Of a stretch of DNA of 64,000 nucleotides, positions 10,690 to 19,103 are shown piece after piece. Origin of the DNA: Duncaniella muris (GTDB lineage Bacteria > Bacteroidota > Bacteroidia > Bacteroidales > Muribaculaceae); the NCBI RefSeq assembly GCF_003024805.1, contig NZ_PUEC01000008.1, forward strand, positions 1 through 64,000, in the 5' to 3' direction. How positions within the stretch are numbered: the first letter of the stretch is position 1; each line of letters begins with the position of its first letter. A model generated the notes under the pieces. That model searched no databases, had not been told where the DNA came from, and saw nothing but the letters and a program-made list of their open reading frames with translations. A program made the translations under genes and the position numbers.

Positions 10690-12211
10690 GGCTTTCTCCT
10701 TCGTGAAGACCGTCAATAGCCTCCTGTTCTTCATAAAATCTGTTGCTGCGCGCATAGCCATCGCGGGGAGCCATCCACATTGAGATGAATGTCAGCGCTC
10801 CGAGAATGCCTACGGCGATAATTATATAGAACACCATGTTCCATCCCCAGCGGTCGGCCACGATGCCGATACCGATTGCAGAGACGAAAGATCCGAAATA
10901 ACCGAATATTCCGGCCAGGCCGTTGGCTGTAGCCGAAGCCTCTTTAGTAGCATGGTTGGCAGAGGCTATGCCTATCAGAGCCTGGGGGCCATAGATAAAG
11001 AATCCGGCCATAGCAAGGAATAGCGTGGAGACTATTATCGGCAGTCCGGGGAACATAATGAAGATCCCCATGAAGACAACAGCTAAAGCCATGCACACAA
11101 AACACATCCGGTGGGCCTTGCCATGAAAAATATGGTCTGTGGCCCATCCGGCGAAAATGGTGCCTATTATAGCGAAGATTTCAAAAGCGCCCACTGACCA
11201 GGCTGCATCCTCGATTGACATGTTGCGCGCTTCGGTCAGGAATTTAGGGCCCCAGTCGAGAATGCCCATACGCATCACATAGACAAAGATGTTGGCTATG
11301 CAGAGAGTCCATATCCACCGGTTGGTCCACACCATAGCTTTGAGGAATTTACCGCGCGAGGGAGTCTTGCCGCCCTTGGCATCTGACTTTCCGGTATGGG
11401 TGCCGGGCAATTCAGGGAGGCCTACAGAGCGAGGATCGTCACGAAGGCCGACATAGAGCCACAAAGCTCCGCAGACAGCCAGACAGGCCGGAAGCCAGAA
11501 ACACCATTTCCAGGCATCCCAGTGGGAAGCATAGCTGAGAATGGTCTTCATATGCTCGCTGTCAGAAGGATCGAGATTGAGGTTTGCCGCAATGGTCTGT
11601 ATTATCTCAGGATTTCCGCTAAGGTCACGACCCATAGTGCCCATGATATAGCCGCAGACCACCACTGCCGCGGCAGCGCCGATAGAGTGAGAGGTGTTCC
11701 AGATAGACATCTTTGTGGCCAGTTGCGAGGGGTGGATCCATGACGGGAGCAGACGTGCGCACGGCGGATAGCCCACTCCCTGGAAATACTGGTTGAGGAC
11801 TATGGTCACTGCCATCAGCATGATCAGCATGTTGATGAAATCAGGTCCGCTGTCCACGCCTGTGATCCAAGAGCTGATGTTGACGCCGAAGCCGAACATG
11901 AAGTTGGAGGCGGCACAAAGCAGCAGGCCGACGGCCATGATGACGCGGGCGCTGAAACGGTCGACAATGAAGCCGTTGACAAAACGCGAAAGGCCGTAGA
12001 TCAGCGATCCGACACCGATCACAATTCCGAAACTTGTGTTTGAGATGCCGTATTGCGCCGTTAGGCCGGGCATGGCGATCGAGAAATTCTTTCTGACAAA
12101 ATAATAGATCGCATAGCCGATCATGGAGACAACTATGGTGCGCATCTGCCATGACTTGAACTGCTTGACCACTTCCGGTTTCCATCCGGCATAAATGTTT
12201 TCAGTCGACAT
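10676..12211 (-). CDS. glpT: sn-glycerol-3-phosphate transporter, MFS organophosphate antiporter
   Basis: A 511-residue major facilitator protein with about 12 membrane helices and the organophosphate:phosphate antiporter features: MIGYAIYYFVRKNFSIAMPGL in the first helix and loop, and GVGYPPCARLLPSWIHPSQLATKMSIWNTSHSIGA in two consecutive parts. The conserved arginine of the first helix region (YFVRKN) would contact the phosphate. It imports glycerol-3-phosphate in exchange for phosphate. It lies 29 bp after glpC in the same direction, so uptake and oxidation are co-expressed. UhpT or PgtP-type specificity is possible by sequence class, but the glpABC context favours GlpT. The C-terminal extension after the last helix is charged and short. 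Confidence 0.9.
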   Translation of the reverse strand: MSTENIYAGWKPEVVKQFKSWQMRTIVVSMIGYAIYYFVRKNFSIAMPGLTAQYGISNTSFGIVIGVGSLIYGLSRFVNGFIVDRFSARVIMAVGLLLCAASNFMFGFGVNISSWITGVDSGPDFINMLIMLMAVTIVLNQYFQGVGYPPCARLLPSWIHPSQLATKMSIWNTSHSIGAAAAVVVCGYIMGTMGRDLSGNPEIIQTIAANLNLDPSDSEHMKTILSYASHWDAWKWCFWLPACLAVCGALWLYVGLRDDPRSVGLPELPGTHTGKSDAKGGKTPSRGKFLKAMVWTNRWIWTLCIANIFVYVMRMGILDWGPKFLTEARNMSIEDAAWSVGAFEIFAIIGTIFAGWATDHIFHGKAHRMCFVCMALAVVFMGIFIMFPGLPIIVSTLFLAMAGFFIYGPQALIGIASANHATKEASATANGLAGIFGYFGSFVSAIGIGIVADRWGWNMVFYIIIAVGILGALTFISMWMAPRDGYARSNRFYEEQEAIDGLHEGESHESK

Positions 12212-12240
12212 ATCTGATTTGGTATTAAGAGGCTATATTT

Positions 12241-13488
12241 TCATTTCACACCGTTGGCTTTCATCGTCGCTTCCACGTCAAGGGCTTCGGCGAGGATAGT
12301 CACCGGATTTTCCACCTTAACCCCGGTGCTCATCTCGATCTGCATCTTGCAGGTCTCGCAATCGGTGGCCACAAGGTCGACACCCGCTTCAATGATGCGG
12401 TCAAAGAGCTCTCGCCCTATGGCCTGTGAATAGGCGTAGTTCTCTTTTTTGAATCCATAGGTTCCGGCTATTCCGCAACACGACGATTCAAGCGGCACAA
12501 GAGTGAGGCCGGGAATGCTCCTGAGCAGCGACACGGAATGAATAGCCCATCCGAGTTTCTGCATATGACAGGGGGTGTGATAGGTGATGCGCCGACGATA
12601 GTCTTTCCGGAACACGAGTTTCACCCGTCCTTCATCCACAAGACGGTTCAGGAAGGCGGTGGCAAGCAGGATGCTGTCACGCACGTCGGCATTGTCCACA
12701 TCGAGCAGGTGAGGATACTCGTCACGAATGGTGAACACACAGGTCGAGCTGGTGGCTATGACCTGCTGACCCCGGCTGACGGCCTTCCGGATCGACCCGA
12801 TGTTAAGACGGGCATCGCGCCGGGCTTCGTCAACCATCTTGTTGGCGATCTTGGCCACTCCGCAGCAGCGCTCCTTCTCCAGCAGGCTGACTCCGTAGCC
12901 GATGGCATTCATCAGCTTGACAAAGTCGCGGCCGAGCGCCGGATTGTTGTAGTTGACGAAACAGCCGTGGAAATATGACAGCCGGCGTGGAAAACTCGAC
13001 TGGTCAGGAGCCTCGCGGCGCATCCACGACTCGAATGTCTCTGAAGAGTAGGTAGGAAAATTTCTGTGGTGGTCGATGCCGAGCGTAAAGTCCATGACGC
13101 TTTTGGTCAGCGGCATCCTGAGAGCCGTATTGACAATGAATGACATCGAGGTCGCCATCTTGCCCATGAAATCGGTGCTCGCAAGCATGCGGTCACGCAG
13201 TGAAACCTGACGCTTGTCATATCTGATGCGCGCGGTCTGGATGATGTCACCGATCTTTACGTTTGACGGACAGGCCACCTCACAGCGCTTGCAGTTGAGA
13301 CAATATTTCAACGCAGCATCATAAAACTCTGGATTTTTCAGTCTGTAACGTTCTCCGTCAGGCCCGGCCTGCTTCGGCCCCGGATAGTCGGGATTGACGG
13401 CGAGCACCGGGCAGTAGACAGTGCAGATCGTACACTTTATGCACTGTTCGAGATTGTTCGGACTGATATTTTTTATCTGGTATTCCAT
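12241..13488 (-). CDS. glpC: anaerobic glycerol-3-phosphate dehydrogenase subunit C
   Basis: A 415-residue iron-sulfur protein. Two 4Fe-4S clusters lie near the N-terminus (CIKCTICTVYCP at about residue 17 and CLNCKRCEVACP at about residue 63), followed by two cysteine-rich CCG domains (LEKERCCGVAK and LESSCCGIAGTYG). This is the GlpC architecture: the subunit anchors GlpAB to the membrane and passes electrons to menaquinone. It follows glpB by 20 bp in the same operon. Length and motifs match the family, with no missing cysteine ligand that I can see. The homologous lactate-utilisation protein LutA has a similar domain, but the glpAB neighbours decide the call. Confidence 0.93.
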   Translation of the reverse strand: MEYQIKNISPNNLEQCIKCTICTVYCPVLAVNPDYPGPKQAGPDGERYRLKNPEFYDAALKYCLNCKRCEVACPSNVKIGDIIQTARIRYDKRQVSLRDRMLASTDFMGKMATSMSFIVNTALRMPLTKSVMDFTLGIDHHRNFPTYSSETFESWMRREAPDQSSFPRRLSYFHGCFVNYNNPALGRDFVKLMNAIGYGVSLLEKERCCGVAKIANKMVDEARRDARLNIGSIRKAVSRGQQVIATSSTCVFTIRDEYPHLLDVDNADVRDSILLATAFLNRLVDEGRVKLVFRKDYRRRITYHTPCHMQKLGWAIHSVSLLRSIPGLTLVPLESSCCGIAGTYGFKKENYAYSQAIGRELFDRIIEAGVDLVATDCETCKMQIEMSTGVKVENPVTILAEALDVEATMKANGVK

Positions 13489-13508
13489 CGTAAAAATTGG
13501 TTTTACTG

Positions 13509-14780
13509 TTAGGCTTGGGCTTCTGAATTGTCTGCCCGGCCGGCTGCAATTATGTTTCGTGCCACCTGGAGAGCCGAAAGTATGGCGACCCCTCCACCCG
13601 ATCCTTCGCGTATCGGGTTCGATCCGCCGAGAATAGCACCCACAGCATAGACATTTCCGGCAGGAACACCGTTGAACATCACATGGAAGTCACGGTCTGT
13701 AGTCACCCCGAACTGCATGTAGGGCTGATTGTCGAAAATGCTTTTTCCGCACCAGAGACTGCGGTCTGACGGAGCCTCGACATCAGCTCCGAGCACCGGT
13801 TCATAGATGCGGTCAGGCTCAGCGACAAGCCCCTGGCTGAAAAAGCTCCCGGTAGCGAGAATGAAATTGTCGGCCTGCAGGCTCATGCCGCTGAGGTTAG
13901 CGGTTTCTATCTCTTTAAGGGCAGGGCCTTCCATGTAACCGCGGGTCACGTTGTCGCCAAGGAAATAAGTGCCTCCGAGCTGTTCGAAATAACGGCGGAG
14001 ACGTATCTGCGAGCGCATCCCGCAGACCGACATAGGCAACACCGGCACACACAGCAACTTGGGTATCACCATAGAGCGCAACTCTCTGACCGGCTGCTCG
14101 GAATCAATCCCGACCACTGCTGGCATGAATACCACATCGGAGTTTCCGGCCGCACGGTTGATCTCGGAGGCAAGCATCTCAAGCACCGGGCCTTTCAGCA
14201 CTTTGGCTATAGCCGCAGCGCGCATTTCGGAGGAGTTTCTGCGCAGGCGCTCTATGGCCGGAAGCGTTATTTCGGCATAATCGCAGGGCAGATTGTGTTT
14301 CTTCAGTCCGTCGGCAAGAAAACCGGGAAGGAAATCAAGAAAGCCCTTGAAATTTATGATCGTAGCCTTGCGCCATCCGGTTTCCGACGGATTCTCGCAT
14401 GTGGCGTAGTCATCCATCGTAAGCCAGGAAGGCTCACACAGTCCAAGCGGCGTAAGGCGGAAATGATTTTTTGAAGAGTCGCCGATGAATGTCAGCCCGG
14501 CATCCGCAAAGATCTGTTTGGCATCATCGGCAAGAGCCGGGATCGACTCCGCTCCAATCTTGGAATAAGGATGTCCGGCGGGCAGAGTTCCTATAGCCTC
14601 AAGCGGATGAAGCAGCTCCTTGCCATCGGCATGTCCAAGCAGCCCGAAAGAGCCGGAATGGAAGTGCAGAGCACTCTGCCCGGAAGATATGATTGCGACT
14701 TTGCTGCCTGACCGTGCGAGTTTCACTCCGGCCATGAGGCCGCTGAGACCTCCTCCTATTATAATGGTATCGTATTTCAT
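13509..14780 (-). CDS. glpB: anaerobic glycerol-3-phosphate dehydrogenase subunit B
   Basis: A 423-residue flavoprotein. The N-terminal dinucleotide-binding motif IIGGGLSGLMAGVKLARSG starts at residue 7, and the middle and C-terminal parts carry the GlpB pattern (FLATGSFFSQGL-type FAD contact, seen as FILATGSFFSQG, and IREGSGGGVAILSA near the end). GlpB forms the soluble catalytic dimer with GlpA and relays electrons to GlpC. It lies 12 bp after glpA and 20 bp before glpC. The order glpA-B-C is the same as in Escherichia coli. The gene looks intact. Confidence 0.92.
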   Translation of the reverse strand: MKYDTIIIGGGLSGLMAGVKLARSGSKVAIISSGQSALHFHSGSFGLLGHADGKELLHPLEAIGTLPAGHPYSKIGAESIPALADDAKQIFADAGLTFIGDSSKNHFRLTPLGLCEPSWLTMDDYATCENPSETGWRKATIINFKGFLDFLPGFLADGLKKHNLPCDYAEITLPAIERLRRNSSEMRAAAIAKVLKGPVLEMLASEINRAAGNSDVVFMPAVVGIDSEQPVRELRSMVIPKLLCVPVLPMSVCGMRSQIRLRRYFEQLGGTYFLGDNVTRGYMEGPALKEIETANLSGMSLQADNFILATGSFFSQGLVAEPDRIYEPVLGADVEAPSDRSLWCGKSIFDNQPYMQFGVTTDRDFHVMFNGVPAGNVYAVGAILGGSNPIREGSGGGVAILSALQVARNIIAAGRADNSEAQA

Positions 14781-14792
14781 CGGAATTATTTT

Positions 14793-16463
14793 TTATCGGT
14801 CGGCATTTTCGTTTGTCACACACTCGCAGGCTTCTTCATGAGGCTGAAGTCCGCAGACTCCTCTGTAGAGCCAGGCCATGAACTGGGCCTCGACAAGAGT
14901 CTGCCCCCATGCCACCGGCATCATTCCTTTCCAGCGCTCGTTGATGAAACTTGCGAGGTCTTCGAGCGCCGCCGGCGGATTTCCGGTCTCGTCTCTCAGT
15001 ATGGCAGCCGCTCGGCAGGCACACAATCCGCCCTGGCAGGTGCCCATGCCCATACGGGTGCGGCGGCGGAGATTGATCAGGCTGTCGGCATGGAGTTTCT
15101 TAATGGCATATTTGATCTCCCCTACCGACACCTGTTCGCATTCGCAGACAAGAGCATCATCCTCATCGGCATTATAGCTTATTTCTGCGCTCATGGTGCC
15201 GTGGCGCCCCTGGGCGGCTTTCTGGTCTGTGCTCAGTTCGATTATATGTGATTTGCGCTTTCGGACTCCGGACTCCGGCTCCGGAGTTTCCGATCCCGGA
15301 AGTGGGATCTCGGCCGTGCGACACAAGCGACCTTCTATTCCAAGTTTGCGGCAGGCCATGTCGGAGGCCCATTCCGCCATCAGGCGGTAGGTCATGAGCT
15401 TGCCTCCAGAAATAGTGATCATGCCTTCGACTCCGTCGCGCACGGCATGGTCCATGCAGACTATGCCACGGCTGATGCTGCGGCCCGACGGATCATCGTC
15501 AGACGCTATCAGAGGTCTCACTCCGGCATAGGCGCGGAGAATTCGCGTATAGGCCAGACAGGGGGCAATCTTTATGCCCTCGCGCAGAAGCACATCTACC
15601 TCTTCGCCTGTGACATCCATTCTGTCCACCTGATCAATCGGAATCCGGCTCGAAGTCGTGCCGATGAGCGAAATGGTGTCACCCGGCACGAGGATATCCG
15701 CATCAGCAGGCTTGCGGCAACGGTTGATGACCACGTTGTTGACTCTGTGGCCGAATATCAGCAGGGCGCCTTTGGCCGGAAACATGTTCACCTTTATGCC
15801 GGCCATCGAGCATATACGCTGCCCCCATATGCCTCCGGCGTTGATCACAAGCGAGGAGCGGACCTTGAATTTCTGACCGGTGCGCTGTTCGCGCAGCTCC
15901 ACTCCGCTGACACGCCCCGACTCCATAAGCAGATCCGTGACCTCATGATATGTCAGAATATCCGCTCCGTGGTTACGCGCGTCCATGACATTGGCCGTAG
16001 TAAGCCGGAATGGGTCGATGGCACCGTCAGGCACTCTGACCGCACCTATTATATCTTTGTTGACCGCAGGCTCCATTGCTATGGCTATGGCCGGATCTAT
16101 GACCTCGGCGTTGATGCCGGCCTGCAGGCATGATTCCACAAATTTCTTCTGATAGCCCAGATCATCCTCCGGGAGCGTGACAAACAGGCCTCCGGTTTCT
16201 TCCACACAGTGACGCGCTATACGCCGCAGAATCATATTCTCCTTTATGCACTCGCTGGCCGATTCCTGATCGGTGACGGCATAACGGGCTCCGCTGTGAA
16301 GCAGCCCGTGGTTGCGGCCGGTAGCGCCGGCTGTAAAGTCAAAGCGTTCTACCAGCAATACAGAAAGACCGCGCATAGCACAGTCGCGGGCTGTTCCGGC
16401 ACCGGTAGCGCCGGCTCCGATCACTATTACGTCATAGTGCTCTTTGCAATGGTTCATGTTCAT
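14793..16463 (-). CDS. glpA: anaerobic glycerol-3-phosphate dehydrogenase subunit A
   Basis: A 556-residue FAD-dependent enzyme oxidising sn-glycerol-3-phosphate to dihydroxyacetone phosphate. The Rossmann motif VIVIGAGATGAGTARDCAMRG starts near residue 12, and TGRNHGLLHSGARYAV is the GlpA/GlpD substrate-FAD signature. The C-terminal part carries a BFD-like [2Fe-2S] domain with CECEQV and GTCQGGLCACR (about residues 440-490), which marks GlpA rather than GlpD. It is the first gene of the minus operon, downstream of a well-formed promoter and a ladder of TTTCG half-sites, and divergent from glpR. The ATG at 16457 is an alternative start. Confidence 0.93.
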   Translation of the reverse strand: MNMNHCKEHYDVIVIGAGATGAGTARDCAMRGLSVLLVERFDFTAGATGRNHGLLHSGARYAVTDQESASECIKENMILRRIARHCVEETGGLFVTLPEDDLGYQKKFVESCLQAGINAEVIDPAIAIAMEPAVNKDIIGAVRVPDGAIDPFRLTTANVMDARNHGADILTYHEVTDLLMESGRVSGVELREQRTGQKFKVRSSLVINAGGIWGQRICSMAGIKVNMFPAKGALLIFGHRVNNVVINRCRKPADADILVPGDTISLIGTTSSRIPIDQVDRMDVTGEEVDVLLREGIKIAPCLAYTRILRAYAGVRPLIASDDDPSGRSISRGIVCMDHAVRDGVEGMITISGGKLMTYRLMAEWASDMACRKLGIEGRLCRTAEIPLPGSETPEPESGVRKRKSHIIELSTDQKAAQGRHGTMSAEISYNADEDDALVCECEQVSVGEIKYAIKKLHADSLINLRRRTRMGMGTCQGGLCACRAAAILRDETGNPPAALEDLASFINERWKGMMPVAWGQTLVEAQFMAWLYRGVCGLQPHEEACECVTNENADR

Positions 16464-16515
16464 ATGGATTTTAACCGGATTAATTTGGAAGGAGAAGAAT
16501 TCAAGCTACATCAAA

Positions 16516-16553
16516 TTTCGAATCACTTTCGAAACATAATATTTTTGATTTCG
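16516..16553 (-). promoter_or_regulatory. TTTCG half-site ladder, candidate GlpR operator
   Basis: TTTCG occurs at 16516-16520, 16527-16531 and 16549-16553, offset by 11 and 22 bp, so all lie on one face of the helix. The first two sit in the repeat TTTCGAATCACTTTCGAAA. They fall just downstream of the glpA -7 box, where a bound repressor would block transcription. TTTCG-like cores are common in DeoR-family sites. Confidence 0.5.
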
Positions 16554-16556
16554 CAA

Positions 16557-16587
16557 CAAAAGTAAGAATCTTTTATTAAAAAACAAA
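16557..16587 (-). promoter_or_regulatory. glpA operon promoter
   Basis: On the minus strand TTTG (16587-16584), 19 bp, then TACTTTTG (16564-16557) match the Bacteroidota promoter exactly. The leader to the glpA ATG is about 85-90 nt and holds the TTTCG ladder. Confidence 0.7.
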
Positions 16588-16704
16588 ATATTTTTGCAAT
16601 GACAAATGTTAAAATAGAGCTGTTTTTTAACAGACCTCCGGATAGAGGTCCGTATTCATGAAAGTTTTTTAACTTATTATATGTGAATTTTCAAATATAA
16701 TTAA

Positions 16705-16712
16705 TACATTTG
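16705..16712 (+). promoter_or_regulatory. -7 element of glpR
   Basis: TACATTTG fits TAnnTTTG. It overlaps the upstream ATG at 16710, which supports initiation at 16752 instead. Confidence 0.55.
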
Positions 16713-16751
16713 TCTCTGACACAATACATATCTCTTTATACCTTAATATAT

Positions 16752-17552
16752 ATGACAAAAGAAGAACGCCATAACCTGATCCTTGAGACTCTCATCCGCC
16801 ATGAATCCATACCGGTTTCGAGCCTGTCGTTACTCTTGGACGTATCAGCGGTTACGATCCGAAAAGATCTCACCGAACTCGAAAGTGCGAACAAGCTCTA
16901 TAGAAGTCACGGCAAAGCCGTACTGATCAACCCGTATATCAACAACCGCTCCATTCTGGAGAAAGAAAAACTTGCCCGCAAAGAGAAAGAACTGATTGGC
17001 CGCGAAGCCGCATCGATGATCACTCAGGACGATTCGATCATAATAGCCTCAGGCTCCACAGTCCTGGCCTTTGCCCGCTGCATCAAGCCGATACATCGGC
17101 TGACCGTGATAAGTGCATCTCTGAAAGTGTCGGAGTATCTCGGCACCAACGAAAACATAGAAGTGATCCAGCTCGGAGGCACCCTGCGCCACAGCAGTCT
17201 CTCAGTGGTAGGGAAACATGCCGAAGCCCCGCTGAGCGAATTCTGCTGCAGTAAACTGTTCATTGGAGTAGACGGCATAGACCTCGACTTCGGCCTGACC
17301 ACCACTGATATACGCGAAGCAGACCTGAACAAGGTGATGATGCGCACGGCACAGAAGACCATCGTCCTGGCCGACTCGTCGAAATTCCGCCGCCGCGGCT
17401 TCAGCAAGATAGCCAATATCACTGATATAGATACCATTATCACCGACTCGAACATACCTCCCACAATCAGTCAGGCCATTGAGGATCTCGGTATCGAATT
17501 GAAAATCATCGACATCAAAAACACCGCGCCGGGCATAGATTCTCAGATCTGA
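16752..17552 (+). CDS. glpR: DeoR-family regulator, probable glycerol-3-phosphate repressor
   Basis: A 266-residue DeoR/GlpR regulator. The N-terminal winged helix-turn-helix spans about residues 1-55 (MTKEERHNLILETLIRH, then VSAVTIRKDLTELE). The sugar-phosphate sensor domain (about 75-235) has SGSTVLAFA, VIQLGGTLRHSSLSVVG and VLADSSKF. GlpR-type proteins repress glycerol-3-phosphate genes and release DNA when the ligand binds. It is divergent from glpA across a 288-bp region with a TTTCG ladder, and lies directly upstream, same strand, of the Sus-type operon, whose start region carries another TTTCG-containing inverted repeat. The ligand assignment rests on context; a sugar-phosphate ligand is the alternative. 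Confidence 0.82.
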   Translation: MTKEERHNLILETLIRHESIPVSSLSLLLDVSAVTIRKDLTELESANKLYRSHGKAVLINPYINNRSILEKEKLARKEKELIGREAASMITQDDSIIIASGSTVLAFARCIKPIHRLTVISASLKVSEYLGTNENIEVIQLGGTLRHSSLSVVGKHAEAPLSEFCCSKLFIGVDGIDLDFGLTTTDIREADLNKVMMRTAQKTIVLADSSKFRRRGFSKIANITDIDTIITDSNIPPTISQAIEDLGIELKIIDIKNTAPGIDSQI

Positions 17553-17648
17553 CTCTGAAGCAGCCCGCCGGACCATCAGCTCATTCTCCACACTCTCCCT
17601 TCTTCATACCCCGGACCTGACACATCAGCGCCATAGCAACACACGTCG

Positions 17649-17663
17649 CTTTCGCAACGAAAG
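17649..17663 (+). promoter_or_regulatory. CTTTCG-CAA-CGAAAG inverted repeat
   Basis: A perfect 6-bp inverted repeat with a 3-bp spacer in the 541-bp gap between glpR and the Sus operon. It shares the TTTCG core with the glpA operator region, so it may be a GlpR site. I see no gene in 17553-18093. Confidence 0.4.
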
Positions 17664-17780
17664 GCAACATTCCATCCCGAAACACAGCCCGAAAACAACA
17701 ACTTACACACCCTTACAGAAGTTTTTCTGCAACCCATTACGTAATTTAGCCAAATTTAGATAAAAAAGTGCAAAAAAAAT

Positions 17781-17845
17781 TTTGCAGATTAACATATATA
17801 TTATACTTTTGTTGCGAGTTGAAACCTAAAATCTTTCGTTTCAAC
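17781..17845 (+). promoter_or_regulatory. Sus-operon promoter with inverted repeat at the start site
   Basis: TTTG (17781-17784), 19 bp, TACTTTTG (17804-17811). Immediately after, GTTGAAAC (17818-17825) and GTTTCAAC (17838-17845) form a perfect inverted repeat spanning the expected start site, with CTTTCG inside it (17833-17838). A repressor bound here would block the operon. The 5' leader to 18094 is about 270 nt. Confidence 0.65.
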
Positions 17846-18093
17846 CAAAATTCAAAACCAAACCAGTGAACTGTTCCTCAGGCAAAATAACTAAAAAGCC
17901 TCTTCCAGCACTCTCCAGCCGACAGCAAAAACGAACTTGAATCTAACCCTAAAATCTACTTCCGACAAGCAGGACAAACGAAACCGGCCTTTTTGCGCCG
18001 GATTTTCCGGCCACAACAAAATCTGCGGATTGTCAGCATAGAGAAAATGCCCGACCATAAAATACAAAAAACAAAATAACCCAAATCAACCTT

Positions 18094-19071
18094 ATGAAAA
18101 AACCATTCCTTGAAACGCTCACGGCGATAGCACTATGCTTTGTCGGATTTTCGTCGTGTGGTGTTGACGACACCGCGGAAGACGCAGTGCCCCGTCTGAA
18201 GGTCGATCAGAACCGAGTGGAGCTGATCAGAACCGGCACCCTCTCATCCGGAGCGACTGCAACTCTCACAATCACCGCCAACAAAGGCTACAATGTCACC
18301 AGCGACGCCGAATGGCTTTCGGTCGACAAACCTACAGGCCGTGGCGCCGTCAATGTCAGCATTCTCGCCGAAAAGAATGAAAGCGGAGCCGTGCGCAAAG
18401 GTCTGCTAACCATCACCTCCGGATCAAACCTGAGCGAGACAATCACCGTGGTTCAGAACCTCGAAGAAGACCGTGACGACCACATGCCGGTGGGCCACAT
18501 ATATTTTAATGACGATTTTGCCTGGTGTGTGGGCGGCACCGATGATGTCGGCAGCCAGACCATCGGCGATGCCCGCAATATCTACACCTGGAATTATGAG
18601 GCCAACGGTTTCACAAGCTCTCTCCCCACATTCCAGTCTCTCTATGAAGACCTCAACTCAAACGCCAAGACGGTCTATACGATGAACGGCTACATCAAAT
18701 TTGACAAGACCAACACCATCACGGCAATAGCAATCCGCAACCTCGGCATCGCCGCTGAAAAATCGACAAACGTCAAAGTCAGCTTCCGTTGCGCCCGCTA
18801 CAACACCGACAAAACCACAGTCGTGGTAGCCATCGAAGGCGAAGGCTCGATCGACGGAGGCTCGCAGGCCGGCACCCGGATTGTCAGCGCCCCGGTAGCA
18901 ATGTCAGCCGACAAACTCACCTGGTCAGATGTCAGCGTCAACATCCGGGGCATATCTTCAAAGACCAAAATCATCATCGGCGAACAGACCTATGTCAAGG
19001 ACGGCATCAACAACAGCGGCACATTCCGCTGGTATATGGACGACCTCAAGGTTGAACGTATCGAACGATAA
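18094..19071 (+). CDS. BACON-domain surface lipoprotein, probable glycan-binding protein
   Basis: A 325-residue lipoprotein with a signal peptide ending in FSSCG (lipid-modified cysteine near residue 23). One BACON domain covers about residues 35-120 (ITANKGYNVTSDAEWLSVDK is typical). A C-terminal domain of about 190 residues begins HIYFNDDFAWCVGG and contains DARNIYTWNYEANGF and RWYMDDLKVERIE. The same C-terminal domain ends the next protein, so the two are paralogues. It is the first gene of the Sus operon, an unusual place, since surface glycan-binding proteins normally follow susD. Likely role: capture of the polymer at the cell surface. No catalytic motif is visible. Confidence 0.75.
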   Translation: MKKPFLETLTAIALCFVGFSSCGVDDTAEDAVPRLKVDQNRVELIRTGTLSSGATATLTITANKGYNVTSDAEWLSVDKPTGRGAVNVSILAEKNESGAVRKGLLTITSGSNLSETITVVQNLEEDRDDHMPVGHIYFNDDFAWCVGGTDDVGSQTIGDARNIYTWNYEANGFTSSLPTFQSLYEDLNSNAKTVYTMNGYIKFDKTNTITAIAIRNLGIAAEKSTNVKVSFRCARYNTDKTTVVVAIEGEGSIDGGSQAGTRIVSAPVAMSADKLTWSDVSVNIRGISSKTKIIIGEQTYVKDGINNSGTFRWYMDDLKVERIER

Positions 19072-19103
19072 CATCCTCTTAATTAACCGAATAATCAATA
19101 GAC

